Source of the DNA: Cylindrospermum stagnale PCC 7417
GTDB taxonomy: Bacteria; Cyanobacteriota; Cyanobacteriia; Cyanobacteriales; Nostocaceae
Assembly: GCF_000317535.1 (NCBI RefSeq)
Contig: NC_019757.1
Location: forward strand, 1,897,001-1,961,000
Direction of reading: 5' to 3'
Length of the DNA stretch: 64,000 nt
In this document: piece by piece, positions 27,401 to 36,069 of the stretch
Numbering within the stretch: position 1 is the stretch's first letter
How the letters are laid out: each line of letters begins with the position of its first letter
Translations under genes and position numbers: made by a program
The notes under the pieces: model-generated
The model's input: the letters and a program-made list of their open reading frames with translations, nothing else
Told to the model about the DNA's origin: nothing
Database searches by the model: none

Positions 27401-27813
27401 CAGCAGGCATTGGTTTGAGTCGCATTGATAGCTGGGCTGCATTAGGTAAAACTGACGCAAATATCTTGAGAGAAGCTCAAAAGGCACTCGATATCACCCT
27501 CCGCCACTTTAACCGCTTGACCGATGATTCCCTCTGTCACGGTAGATCAGGCAACTCAGAGTTATTACTCAGGTGTGCCTTACTTCAGGACGAGCCTTAT
27601 CTGCAAATGGAAGCTAACGTCCAGGCTACAGCACAGTGGCGTAACTTTGAACGTGCCCACCGTTGGACTTGCGGTGCTGGCGGTAGTGATGTTTTGCCTG
27701 ACCTAATGACTGGCTTGGCCGGTATTGGAATGCACTTCTTGCGTTTAGCTTATCCACAGCTAATTCCCTCGCCTCTACTGCTAGATACACCGCCAAAGCA
27801 GGTAGCCTCCTAA
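24487..27813 (+). CDS. lanM: LanM-type class II lanthipeptide synthetase
   Basis: 1108 residues from a GTG start with GCAGGAG upstream. The N-terminal two thirds form the dehydratase: LGNSDAHAGGHTVV, VYKPR and GGSDLHFENI are its phosphorylation/elimination motifs. The C-terminal third is a LanC-like cyclase with the zinc ligands Cys969 (WCSG) and Cys1017-His1018 (CHG). It should dehydrate Ser/Thr of the precursor core and add Cys to form lanthionine rings. Three copies of an eight-residue module DGLRPAGS are inserted (one near residue 455, two near 773), encoded by a palindromic repeat; they fall outside the catalytic motifs. Confidence 0.92.
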   Translation: MLDNLTIAEFACRASNLSERLAISKKLAFSNALESCTAQLSPLDTWTLNKLAGKLAATQVKQQLYQQLATNIPTQLNLQKLLTDYKLYELNLSNLSESERSEFIQPHATWLKVYTEALMSLDLSPDNFAGSGCYQPNIYYGRFAKVCEPFLRWLQQKLQPICKFFEQTIANYKISLEVITDIQLELVNRFEWALAHVIEADINLYCYQNGINKSSDSQAYIDYLDATFNNEQGYHKFYAKFPVLARHLAQVSDFLSKIGAELLQRLSSERRDISTTFFDDIPIEKITGFSLGNSDAHAGGHTVVMVDLELANSQSKTIVYKPRCIQSEAAMQGLLATLTREKVVQFGNYRLLCKQGYGYVEFLPVQNHAENLKIVEIFYQQLGGYLAIFHILGGSDLHFENILVSNCNAFICDCETALEVVPRRLNKSPDTMFDSVFSTGMLDWPLPTKKPDVGDGLRPAGSDRAERISLSGYTGGESYTLPFAVPQINNRLSLALTVEHQVGVEVKVEGTNRIYYQGQLVHPYHYQQCILDGFNKVYDWVRKNHTQAIGLLEKLFAGSSVRFVNRATQVYAHLLNSARHPKCLAEPLEVDLVYHTLIEHPRLWDDTGQLAELELTALWQLDIPIFTAKADAKELIFNYQQQLPESLVISPLDNAIARIQRLSVESQMRQNQYIYTSLSTGEINNQHFIDSAVNYAYEIGRELCSLLQDSSESAPWKTIDFTATAKCLVDINSSIYTGSAGIALFLAYLDVIRPHPEFRQAANRALIHGMEECDGLRPAGSDGLRPAGSDRVMIGAFQGKAGLIYLLTHLGQLWKQPELWQLASDLCDELYPLISQDDYYDIINGVSGVIPVMLGLAEVTMGKGMNCAIACAEHLLQNAVPIGDTLAWPYNPELARDYLTGFAHGVAGIGWALIRLGVYTNQPKYITTGLQAFAYEATQFDHLEGNWYDLRTSVMTKQAPGAKFGYFWCSGAAGIGLSRIDSWAALGKTDANILREAQKALDITLRHFNRLTDDSLCHGRSGNSELLLRCALLQDEPYLQMEANVQATAQWRNFERAHRWTCGAGGSDVLPDLMTGLAGIGMHFLRLAYPQLIPSPLLLDTPPKQVAS
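25847..25880 (+). repeat. In-frame GATGGGCTACGCC repeat in lanM, copy 1
   Basis: GCGATGGGCTACGCCCCGCTGGAA followed by GTGATCGCGC. It encodes DGLRPAGS within the dehydratase half, between the active-site motif GGSDLHFENI and the segment LSGYTGGESYTLP. Confidence 0.85.
26804..26859 (+). repeat. In-frame tandem GATGGGCTACGCC repeat in lanM, copies 2-3
   Basis: Two identical 24-base units followed by the HIP1 octamer GCGATCGC. Each unit adds the eight residues DGLRPAGS in frame, so protein function can tolerate the insertion. It lies at the start of the LanC-like domain, just before VMIGAFQGKAG. Confidence 0.9.
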
Positions 27814-27902
27814 TCATACAGTCAGCATCAGCAATTAGGTGGCAAGAGAGTGGCACGCAGTTACACCATTCTGCTCAAGTTTTGCAATCACCAATCAAAC
27901 TG

Positions 27903-29861
27903 ATGAACAGATTTAAATCTCAATTTTGGCAACAATTTTTAGCAGTCGCCCAACCTTTCTGGTTTCCCATCAATGCTGATGCCAAACCTTTTCTGGTACT
28001 GTTAATACTGCTCGTGGCTTTCATATTTGGCTCTTTCTTTGTTGCTGTAGCAGCTTTTAGTTTAATCGGTCAAGAATATTTCCCTAATTTATTAAATAAT
28101 CTTGCTCCTGGATTACCAGATTTTATTACTCAAATTATTAATTCCCCAGTTATTAATCTTATTAGGTTATTATGTATTATTCCCCTACTTTTTTTTGGCT
28201 ACTACTGGAAAAAGTTAAAATCTCACTGGAGAGGCTGGATGATGTTAGCTTTGCTATTATTTCTAGTATTATCTGTCAGTGGCATTAATGTAGTTAGTAG
28301 CTATGTGGGGCGTGACTTAGTAAATGCTATTAGTAACAAAAATAGCTCAGAATATTCTAGAATATTAATAATCTATGCAATTGTCTTGGTTGTCACTACA
28401 GTTTTTGTTGTTTTTTCCCAGTACCTCAAAAATAAACTGACTCTTCACTGGTTACAGTGGCTAACTAATCATTTTTTATATAAATATTTTCAAAACCGAG
28501 CTTATTATCACATCAATTCTAACGTCGATATTGACAATCCAGACCAGAGAATATCTTTAGAAATTGGCTCTTTTACTAATATAAGCCTAAATTTATTTCT
28601 GACTATATTGAATCAAATTGTTGACCTGATAGCTTTCTGCGGAATTCTCTGGTCTATTTCTAAAATGTTAGTTGCTATTCTGATAATTTATGCTCTAGTT
28701 GGTAATATTGTCACCACTTTTTTAAGCCAAAGATTAATTCTGCTTAACGCCCAACAACTTCAGTACGAAGCTAATTTCCGGTTTGGATTGGTACATATTC
28801 GTAACAATGCTGAATCAATTGCTTTTTATGGGGGTGAAGAACAAGAATTTAGCCAGGTAAAGCAGCGATTTTCAAATGCTATGCGAAACACGCATCGAAT
28901 GATTGACTGGCAGAGGAATATGGAATTTTTTACCACTGGATACAGCAATTTGATTTTGATTATTCCTTATCTAGTCGTAGCACCTTTATATCTAGATGGT
29001 AAAATAGAACTAGGTGTGATCATGCAAGCTATTATCGCTTGTAATCAAGTTTTAGGAGCACTGTCGGTAATTGTCAGTCAATTTGAAAATATCAGTAAAT
29101 TTGCTGCTGTAATTAATCGTTTAGGTGAATTTTATCAAGCATTATCTGAACCCCAAGTAAAACTTTTCCCTCAACAAAATATTGATTTAGTTATAGCTAA
29201 CCAAATTATATTAGAAAATGTCACCTTGCAAACTCCCAACTATGAAAAGACTTTAATCAAAGATTTGTCATTGGCGATAACAGATGGTGATAGCCTGCTA
29301 ATTATGGGAAACAGTGGTTGTGGCAAAAGTTCACTGGTCAGAACACTAGCTGGTTTGTGGAATGCTGGTACTGGAGCTATTTTTCGTCCCAATCTAGACG
29401 AAATGATGTTTTTACCGCAACGACCTTATATGATTTTGGGTTCTTTGCGTGACCAATTACTCTACCCTCAAAATAGTCGTAAATTGACAGATGAAGAACT
29501 AGATCAAGTCTTGGAACAAGTACATTTAGAAGACTTACCTTCTAGAGTGGGTGGCTGGGATATTGAACTAGATTGGAACTATGTTTTATCTTTAGGTGAA
29601 CAACAACGCATTGCTTTCGCTCGGCTCCTACTAATGCAGCCTCGCTATGCCATTTTAGATGAAGCGACAAGCGCTTTAGATATGAACAATGAGGCGCAAA
29701 TATATCAAAAATTGCAACAGATGAAAACTACTTTTATCAGCATTGGACATCGTCCTAGTTTGGTGAAGTATCACCATTTGCTTTTACAACTACACGGCGA
29801 TTCTACTTGGCAGCTTTTACCCAGTAAAAACTACAGCGCTCATGGCAGCATAGTTTTTTAA
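27903..29861 (+). CDS. ABC transporter, SbmA/BacA-like permease-ATPase fusion
   Basis: 652 residues from the ATG at 27903 (MNRFKSQFWQQF), preferred to a TTG seven codons earlier. Six or so transmembrane helices (residues about 30-330) of the SbmA/BacA/ABC_membrane_2 type precede an ATPase with Walker A GNSGCGKSS, signature LSLGEQQR and Walker B YAILDEATSALD. It lacks a C39 peptidase, so it cannot remove the leader. Its place right after lanM suggests peptide export or vitamin/peptide uptake. Leader removal must be done elsewhere, possibly by the C39 exporter at 56461-58611. Confidence 0.82.
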   Translation: MNRFKSQFWQQFLAVAQPFWFPINADAKPFLVLLILLVAFIFGSFFVAVAAFSLIGQEYFPNLLNNLAPGLPDFITQIINSPVINLIRLLCIIPLLFFGYYWKKLKSHWRGWMMLALLLFLVLSVSGINVVSSYVGRDLVNAISNKNSSEYSRILIIYAIVLVVTTVFVVFSQYLKNKLTLHWLQWLTNHFLYKYFQNRAYYHINSNVDIDNPDQRISLEIGSFTNISLNLFLTILNQIVDLIAFCGILWSISKMLVAILIIYALVGNIVTTFLSQRLILLNAQQLQYEANFRFGLVHIRNNAESIAFYGGEEQEFSQVKQRFSNAMRNTHRMIDWQRNMEFFTTGYSNLILIIPYLVVAPLYLDGKIELGVIMQAIIACNQVLGALSVIVSQFENISKFAAVINRLGEFYQALSEPQVKLFPQQNIDLVIANQIILENVTLQTPNYEKTLIKDLSLAITDGDSLLIMGNSGCGKSSLVRTLAGLWNAGTGAIFRPNLDEMMFLPQRPYMILGSLRDQLLYPQNSRKLTDEELDQVLEQVHLEDLPSRVGGWDIELDWNYVLSLGEQQRIAFARLLLMQPRYAILDEATSALDMNNEAQIYQKLQQMKTTFISIGHRPSLVKYHHLLLQLHGDSTWQLLPSKNYSAHGSIVF

Positions 29862-29934
29862 AATTATCAGTTTTTTATCTCCCATTTCTGGCAATAGTTT
29901 CGCTGGCGCTGAATATCGCTCAGAGGGAGTTTTG

Positions 29935-29965
29935 CCCCTCCCTATGCTTCGCTAAGAGGGAGGGG
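29935..29965. terminator. Hairpin between convergent genes
   Basis: CCCCTCCCT (29935-29943) pairs with AGGGAGGGG (29957-29965). It lies between the transporter stop (29861) and the msrA stop (29986), which are convergent. No strong T-run. Confidence 0.55.
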
Positions 29966-29985
29966 ATGGATAATATGCCTAGCTT

Positions 29986-30654
29986 CTAGCTACTCACTTG
30001 AGTTTCAATGATTCCCACAGGACAAGCAACATTAGTCCCTCCTAAACCACAATACCCCCTGGGGTTTTTGGCTAAGTACTGCTGATGGTAGGCTTCTGCA
30101 TAGTAGAATTCAGGCGCGTCCAAGATTTCTGTGCTAATTTGCCCATAACCAGCACTGCTGAGGGCTGGCTGATAAGCTGCCCGCGATGCTTCTGCAAGCT
30201 GCTTTTGATTTGGAGAATAAACATAAATTCCTGAACGATATTGAGTGCCAGTATCGTTACCTTGGCGCATCCCTTGAGTGGGGTTGTGGCTTTCCCAAAA
30301 GACTTTTAGCAGTTGGGAATAACTAATTACTTTCGGGTCAAACACTACTAAGACCACTTCATTATGACCAGTCATGCCAGTACATACTTCTTCATAGGTG
30401 GGATTAGGCGTGGTGCCTGCGGCGTAACCCACTGCGGTGGTATAAACTCCTTCAAGTTGCCAGAATTTACGTTCTGCACCCCAAAAACAGCCTAAGCCAA
30501 ATATTGCTTGTTCCAATCCATCGGGAAAAGGAGGTTTGAGAGGATTGCCATTCACATAATGTTTAGCAGGTACAGATATAGATTCTGCTCTTCCTGGCAA
30601 AGCTTGCTCAGGAGTGGGGATAGCCAACTTTTTACCAAATCCAAATAGCGCCAT
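29986..30654 (-). CDS. msrA: Peptide-methionine (S)-S-oxide reductase
   Basis: A 222-residue MsrA: the catalytic motif GCFWGAE has Cys56, and [15 protein letters not shown] and [14 protein letters not shown] complete the family pattern. It reduces methionine S-sulfoxide in proteins with thioredoxin, an antioxidant repair function. An N-terminal extension of about 45 residues before the catalytic motif is common in cyanobacterial copies. The start is the ATG at 30654. Confidence 0.93.
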   Translation of the reverse strand: MALFGFGKKLAIPTPEQALPGRAESISVPAKHYVNGNPLKPPFPDGLEQAIFGLGCFWGAERKFWQLEGVYTTAVGYAAGTTPNPTYEEVCTGMTGHNEVVLVVFDPKVISYSQLLKVFWESHNPTQGMRQGNDTGTQYRSGIYVYSPNQKQLAEASRAAYQPALSSAGYGQISTEILDAPEFYYAEAYHQQYLAKNPRGYCGLGGTNVACPVGIIETQVSS

Positions 30655-30739
30655 TGGTTCTAACTCTGATGTGTATTATCAATTTTTACCTTACTTATAT
30701 ATTTTAAAGATTTTAGCGATTGGCTGCGCCAGTGCGGTC

Positions 30740-30812
30740 GGCTATCGCCAGGATCGCCTGAAAAAAGCCGATCGCATCGCGCGATCGCCTTTGGCGGGGC
30801 GCAGCCCATCGC
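30740..30812. repeat. HIP1-rich palindromic repeat cluster
   Basis: Overlapping GCGATCGC-type octamers and the word GGCGGGGCGCAGCCCATCGCG, related to the GATGGGCTACGCC modules in the lanM gene. It lies directly next to the 3' end of a decayed reading frame. Nothing else is seen between msrA (30654) and 30818. Confidence 0.65.
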
Positions 30813-30817
30813 GTGCC

Positions 30818-30976
30818 CTAACGGCTGTACCGAAGAGAAAGTTGGAACTTACGGGCAAGTAATTCCAACAGATCACCAGATTCCTGACGATTAATAGATA
30901 GGGCAGCCGCCAAAACATCGACTTCTAGTGCTTGGTCGAAATTATCTTCTATTGAGCAAGCATTCCTAGCTGATTG
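30818..30976 (-). pseudogene. Remnant of a small conserved protein
   Basis: On the minus strand a 53-codon open stretch encodes FDQALEVDVLAAALSI, then LLELLARKFQLSLR and a stop. It looks like real protein sequence (amphipathic, conserved-looking start of a small cyanobacterial protein) but has no start codon behind the upstream stop, and it ends exactly where the HIP1-type repeat cluster begins. I read it as a gene truncated at one or both ends. The gap from 30977 to 31100 shows nothing. Confidence 0.4.
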
Positions 30977-31100
30977 CTATTCTTTCTAGTTAACGTCTCC
31001 AAGGTTAACTTTAAGTGATTACACAGCTACTAGATAACAAATCTATACAATTATCTGAATATTTGCTCCAGAAAATGCTGGATAGGAATTTTCAATCTCT

Positions 31101-33257
31101 TTAAGGTATTAGAGCTACCTCAGAATTCACCGATACACAGGCACTTACCAAGGGTAAAAGTGGCCCTAGTTGTTCTTGTCCATTCACGGCTAAATCGCTG
31201 TGGCACAAATAAACTCTCTCGGATACACGGGAGAGTAAATCGGCTAAAATCCTCCGCAATCGTTGTTCTTCTGCCAATGCTTCATCTTCTGCTGTCCAAG
31301 GTTCTCCCAACCTTTCTTGGAGAAAAAATGGCGCACCAAACAAAGTAGCCGCACCACCTTTTGCCCACAGGGGTGAACCAACGTCAAGCCAAAAATGCCA
31401 ACGGTGAAATCGTCTACTAGAGCGGTATTGGAAGATTGTAGCTAAGGTGACAGCCTTAGAAGCTGCGCCGATGGTACGCATGGGATAGGGGTTGGCGGTG
31501 ATGGTGCCGCGCCGCAGCAGTTGAATAAATTCGGCAATGGTGGTGTGAGGTGCTGTTTCTACCAAGTCAATTTGTTTGAGCCTAGTGTCAATTTCCCAGT
31601 AGTGTTGGGCAGTTTCTAGTAGTTCTCGCAATACTGCCAGTTGGTCGTAGGCAGGATTGACATCGTTAGCTAAAAAGTGCTGAATTGCCAGGTATAACAG
31701 GTAAATTGGGCTGGGGAGTGGGGATTTTTGTTTTTCTAACCACTGCAATATCTGATTATATGCTGTGGTGGCAACGTAGCCAATTCTGTCCCAACGCTCA
31801 AAAGCTGTTATCGGCAGCAAGTGCGGGTTATCTGGATGGGGTACAAAGCAGTAATCGGCGATTAATCCAGCGCGTACCGGATCAATATCACTGGTGAGTG
31901 CTGAGGTGTTATCTGGCGATTGTTGTTTCTTACTCAAGACAACCAACATTTCAGCGACAGCATCCCGATCCACTAGGCGTCCCAAACCGGGATAAACTAG
32001 AGACATTAAGGTGAGTAATGCCCGAACAACAGGCGCACTAATTAAAGGGCGCTGGTCGTTGAGCGGTTTTACCTGAATATTTTGCTTGGTGAGAATTTCT
32101 ATTAGGGTATAACGCGCGATCGCATCTAACCCAGGGGCAATAATCGCTACTTCTTCCGGTTTCGCTTGCCCTGATTTAATCGCATTAATGATCACCTCTG
32201 CTGTCTGCCGTAATAGTTGAGCACGGGAAGTCGTTTGAATTAACTGCACAGAATCCGGCAAACTAAATATTTCCATCGGTTCTGTGACTAATTCCACCAT
32301 CGGCGTAGCGAGTCTATTCGCCAAGCTATCTGCTGGTGGCCCAGTTAATGTTATTACCTGACAACGCCTTGCTAACCCTTGCAGATAATTGGGATCTGCA
32401 CCCAATCCCCATCGCACTCCACCATCGGGATTATAACTAAACGCTCCAACAGCACCTTGATCTAACAATAACTTCAACAGGTGATAGGCTACCGCAGGAT
32501 AATCATCAACGTCATCTGCCAGCACCGCCTGATAGCGTTGAGCTAGACGTTGCTGATATTGGCGGTTCGCTAATAAATGCTGGCTGTAGAGTTCGGTAAT
32601 CATCCCATAAGTCAGCAATCCCCTCTCTAAACACCAGCTGCGCCAATCTAGCAGTAAAGATACCAGGAATTCTGGTTCTAAATTTATGGCATTTTTCTGT
32701 AAGCCGCTTTGCAAAATCTGGGTAATATCTTCGCATGGTGTCCCACTGTAAGCTGCTAATTGCCATAAGTCCAAGATGCGACGCACCAAGCGGTACTCAT
32801 TCACTCCCGCACGACGCAAAGTTTCCTCGTCTAACTGAGAACGCCAGAGTTTTGTTGCCAATTCCTGCTCAGTTTCTGGGCGTAATCTTACCGGAAATTG
32901 TCCTTTTAGCTGTAACGACTGAATGAGCAACGGCCAAAATAAAATAACTTCATCCTGAAAAAAACCCAGTGGTGTCTTGGCTCGGATTGGATATTTACCT
33001 AGAGTCTTCGTAACAATTGCATCACTCAAGTCTCGGCGATTATCATCATTAGCAGCTAAGACTAAAACTCCTGGTTCTGTTTGCCGAAGGTACAAAGGTT
33101 TAGGCGTGCTATCGGGTTTCTTCGTCCCTTGACTTTTAGTATAAACTGATTCAGTCTTTTTATTACTACCTTGCATCCAAACACAAAACCGCTCTACTAA
33201 GCAAGTAGTCTTACTACTACGACTAGTGCCAACAATCCAAATAGAATGAGAAACCAT
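31101..33257 (-). CDS. AddB/UvrD-like superfamily 1 helicase-related protein
   Basis: A 718-residue cytoplasmic protein, start ATG at 33257 with AAGGAGA upstream. The N-terminal P-loop is GTSRSSKTT; the family form is GxSRxGKT, so the glycine before the Lys is a Ser here. Later motifs of an SF1-like core are recognisable (LADDVDDYPAVAYHLLKLL; EEVAIIAPGLDAIARY). It resembles the inactivated-helicase AddB/RecC-type proteins called recombinase family protein in cyanobacteria. It lacks a C-terminal RecB-type nuclease domain. It probably takes part in DNA end processing, but biochemical data are not known to me. Confidence 0.65.
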   Translation of the reverse strand: MVSHSIWIVGTSRSSKTTCLVERFCVWMQGSNKKTESVYTKSQGTKKPDSTPKPLYLRQTEPGVLVLAANDDNRRDLSDAIVTKTLGKYPIRAKTPLGFFQDEVILFWPLLIQSLQLKGQFPVRLRPETEQELATKLWRSQLDEETLRRAGVNEYRLVRRILDLWQLAAYSGTPCEDITQILQSGLQKNAINLEPEFLVSLLLDWRSWCLERGLLTYGMITELYSQHLLANRQYQQRLAQRYQAVLADDVDDYPAVAYHLLKLLLDQGAVGAFSYNPDGGVRWGLGADPNYLQGLARRCQVITLTGPPADSLANRLATPMVELVTEPMEIFSLPDSVQLIQTTSRAQLLRQTAEVIINAIKSGQAKPEEVAIIAPGLDAIARYTLIEILTKQNIQVKPLNDQRPLISAPVVRALLTLMSLVYPGLGRLVDRDAVAEMLVVLSKKQQSPDNTSALTSDIDPVRAGLIADYCFVPHPDNPHLLPITAFERWDRIGYVATTAYNQILQWLEKQKSPLPSPIYLLYLAIQHFLANDVNPAYDQLAVLRELLETAQHYWEIDTRLKQIDLVETAPHTTIAEFIQLLRRGTITANPYPMRTIGAASKAVTLATIFQYRSSRRFHRWHFWLDVGSPLWAKGGAATLFGAPFFLQERLGEPWTAEDEALAEEQRLRRILADLLSRVSERVYLCHSDLAVNGQEQLGPLLPLVSACVSVNSEVALIP

Positions 33258-33344
33258 AAAAAGTCTCCTTATAGATTTGTTAGTATGCCTCGTGCGTTAA
33301 CTTAAGTTTAAGAATCACCAAAAAATGCTGGATGATTGTCGATG

Positions 33345-34658
33345 ATGAAAAACTCTGTATTTAGCCAAAAAATTTACCCTTACTTACTGGCTGCTTACCG
33401 ATGGTATTTAAGGACACCAGAACGTTCACTGGATGAAGCTTACCAGACGGCATTAAAAATTAAGGAAATCGAGGATAAGCATTTTGATGGTAATAGAATA
33501 GACCGTGACTCATCCAAGTACAGCAGTAGTGTGATGGATTATTTTGAGTCAGACCTAAAAAAACTTCTAAAAAACGCCCGAATGCGGCTGACAGAGTTTA
33601 AAGCTAGCCGTTGGTTTTCAGATGAATCTAATCAAAAAGCTGCTGCTAAAGCTGGTATAGAATATCCCAGTCGTTCGTCAATTTTAGAAAAGTTAAGATT
33701 TATCGATCAAGTCATATCAAAATATACTACTTTAGATGCTGAAATAACCTCTTCAGCTTTAGTTAATAAATCTGCTAATACATCAGTTGATTCAGCAATT
33801 GCTCAACCAATTGCCCCAAAAATAGCCGCTCAAAACTTTGAGAGAAAACCACGGGGAAAAACCGACACGACGGGTGTGTTACCCCGTTCAATTTTAACTA
33901 CTATCACTCGTCTACAAGTAGAATTAGATCCAAATGCTGAACAAAATGTTGTTAAAAACTTTCGTCAAGCGCAAAAAAGAACAATTATATCTATCAGATT
34001 TATTTTACTACTAATTATAGTACCGCTGCTAACTCATCAGCTATCAAAATTTTTGGTAGTAGGCCCGTTAGTTGATCACTTTAGAACCTCGGAGACGGTG
34101 CAAGTATTTCTCAATGCTGAAATGGAAGAAGAAGCTCTTGAAGAACTGCAAAAATTTGAAGAGAGAATCAAGTTTGAAACCCTGATTATAAATGCTCCGC
34201 CCCTGTCTAATGAAAAAATTGAAGACCAGATCAAAAAGAAAGCCCGTGAGATAGCTGAAGAATTTCGTGGCGAAAGTTCCCAGGCTATTAAAAATGTGTT
34301 TTCAGATATTTTTTCTGTTGCTGCTTTCATCTGGCTGCTGCTGATCAGCAAGCCTTCTATTATGGTGCTAAAAGATTTCTTTGATAATGTTGTCTATGGT
34401 TTGAGTGATAGTGCCAAAGCATTCATTATCATTTTGTTTACCGATGTATTTGTCGGCTTTCACTCCCCTCATGGCTGGGAAGTAATTCTTGAAGGGATAT
34501 CACGCCATTGGGGACTACCGGCAAATCGAGATTTTATCTTCTTATTTATTGCCACATTTCCCGTGATTTTAGATACAATTTTTAAATACTGGATTTTCCG
34601 TTACTTGAACCGAATATCGCCTTCAGCAGTTGCCACTTACCACAATATGAATGAATAG
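33345..34658 (+). CDS. pcxA: Proton extrusion protein PcxA (CemA/CotA family)
   Basis: 437 residues from ATG 33345 (MKNSVFSQKIYPYLLAAYRW); earlier TTG and ATG codons are possible. The N-terminal region with RTPERSLDEAYQTALKIK and the C-terminal membrane part with about four helices (starting IISIRFILLLIIVPLLTHQL) are characteristic. PcxA sits in the cytoplasmic membrane and is needed for light-induced Na+-dependent proton extrusion, linked to carbon uptake. It is homologous to chloroplast CemA. The stop is followed at once by a heptamer array. Confidence 0.92.
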   Translation: MKNSVFSQKIYPYLLAAYRWYLRTPERSLDEAYQTALKIKEIEDKHFDGNRIDRDSSKYSSSVMDYFESDLKKLLKNARMRLTEFKASRWFSDESNQKAAAKAGIEYPSRSSILEKLRFIDQVISKYTTLDAEITSSALVNKSANTSVDSAIAQPIAPKIAAQNFERKPRGKTDTTGVLPRSILTTITRLQVELDPNAEQNVVKNFRQAQKRTIISIRFILLLIIVPLLTHQLSKFLVVGPLVDHFRTSETVQVFLNAEMEEEALEELQKFEERIKFETLIINAPPLSNEKIEDQIKKKAREIAEEFRGESSQAIKNVFSDIFSVAAFIWLLLISKPSIMVLKDFFDNVVYGLSDSAKAFIIILFTDVFVGFHSPHGWEVILEGISRHWGLPANRDFIFLFIATFPVILDTIFKYWIFRYLNRISPSAVATYHNMNE

Positions 34659-34659
34659 G

Positions 34660-34708
34660 TAATGGGTAATGGGTAATGGGTAATGGGTAATGGGTAATGG
34701 GTAATAGG
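34660..34708. repeat. Heptamer tandem repeat TAATGGG
   Basis: Six perfect TAATGGG units and one degenerate unit. It begins one base after the pcxA stop codon. Short tandem heptamers of this kind are typical of Nostoc-type genomes. Confidence 0.95.
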
Positions 34709-34755
34709 GTTTTAATTTTTGAATTTAAAATTGATTGGGAATTTTTATTTTTTGG

Positions 34756-36051
34756 ATGAAAAAGATACTAACCGCCATCACCATCAGCCTACCTGTAGTT
34801 TTGTTGATTTTTCTGGTGCGGATGGAATCAATGGCAAATCGCGAACTCAGTCCGGCAGAATGTCAGGTAAAAAAGTGGAATTTACCAGTTGACTTGGCTA
34901 CACAACAGCAAAAAACACCATTACCGCCGGCACTGTTCCAGAGAGCATCAGTTACTTGTTGCCAAGATGATTCTTCTTGTCTGGATAACGTAATTTATCA
35001 GGGTGAAAACGGCCAAATTGCCGATAAAAAGGCAATATTGACGGCTATAGATCGCAGTCTCCGATACCTGCAAACATCTAACGCTGTTGCTGCATATCAA
35101 AAGTATCCGGTGGTGGGTGTTACTCGCGATCGCGTTTTCAAGAGTTTGCAGAGGTTTCGCGAACTGCTACTCACAACTAATTCCCCAGCAGAACTTCACG
35201 CAGCTATCGAAAAAGAATTTGTCTTTTACCAGTCAATTGGTAAAGATGGCAAAGGTACTGTTTTGTTTACTGCTTACTATGAACCGCTTTATGCTGCAAG
35301 TCGGACTCCCACAGCAGAGTATCGTTATCCTATTTATCGATTACCACCTGATTTAAATTCCTGGACTAGACCTCATCCTCCGCGTTTAGCGTTAGAAGGT
35401 GCAGATGGTTTGCAAGGCGCCAAAGGTAAGCTGCGGGGGTTAGAATTATTTTGGTTTCGCGATCGCCTCGAACCATATCTAGCACAAATTCAAGGTTCAG
35501 CGCGACTTCAGCTAACTGATGGCACTCAGACAACCGTCGGTTACGCAGGTAATATCGCTTATAACTATCAAAGTATTGGTCGAGAATTGATAAATGATGG
35601 CAAACTACCTGTAGAAGGTGTGACTATGCCGATGATTCTCGACTACTTCCACCAGTATCCTCAAGAATTAAATATTTATATCCCGCGCGATCGCAGTTTT
35701 GTGTTTTTTCAAGAAAATTACGGTTCACCAGCAACAGGTTCGATCAGCGTACCACTGACAGCAGAGCGTTCAATCGCTACCGATAAATCCCTCATGCCTC
35801 CTGGTGCTTTAGCCTTGATTCGTGCTGCTATTCCTTTTGCTACCACTACCAATCAACTAAAACATCGCACCGTTAGTCGTTATGTTCTTGACCAAGATGC
35901 AGGAGGTGCAATTAAAGGTGCAGGCAGAGTAGATTACTTTTTAGGCACCGGCAAATTAGCAGGCGATCGCGCTGGTGTCACAGTCAGTAACGGACAATTA
36001 TTTTATCCCCTACTCAAACCCGCGTCGCTTCGCCCCAATTCACAACTATAA
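34756..36051 (+). CDS. mltA: Membrane-bound lytic murein transglycosylase A
   Basis: 431 residues from ATG 34756 (MKKILTAITISLPVV), a lipoprotein- or signal-anchor-like N-terminus. The MltA core includes LFTAYYEPLY and the C-terminal 3D domain with DQDAGGAIKGAGRVDYFLG, which carries the Asp triad. It cleaves peptidoglycan glycan strands with formation of 1,6-anhydro-muramic ends. It is co-directional with pcxA but separated by the heptamer repeat. Confidence 0.88.
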   Translation: MKKILTAITISLPVVLLIFLVRMESMANRELSPAECQVKKWNLPVDLATQQQKTPLPPALFQRASVTCCQDDSSCLDNVIYQGENGQIADKKAILTAIDRSLRYLQTSNAVAAYQKYPVVGVTRDRVFKSLQRFRELLLTTNSPAELHAAIEKEFVFYQSIGKDGKGTVLFTAYYEPLYAASRTPTAEYRYPIYRLPPDLNSWTRPHPPRLALEGADGLQGAKGKLRGLELFWFRDRLEPYLAQIQGSARLQLTDGTQTTVGYAGNIAYNYQSIGRELINDGKLPVEGVTMPMILDYFHQYPQELNIYIPRDRSFVFFQENYGSPATGSISVPLTAERSIATDKSLMPPGALALIRAAIPFATTTNQLKHRTVSRYVLDQDAGGAIKGAGRVDYFLGTGKLAGDRAGVTVSNGQLFYPLLKPASLRPNSQL

Positions 36052-36069
36052 ATTAAAAAAGTATCAGAT

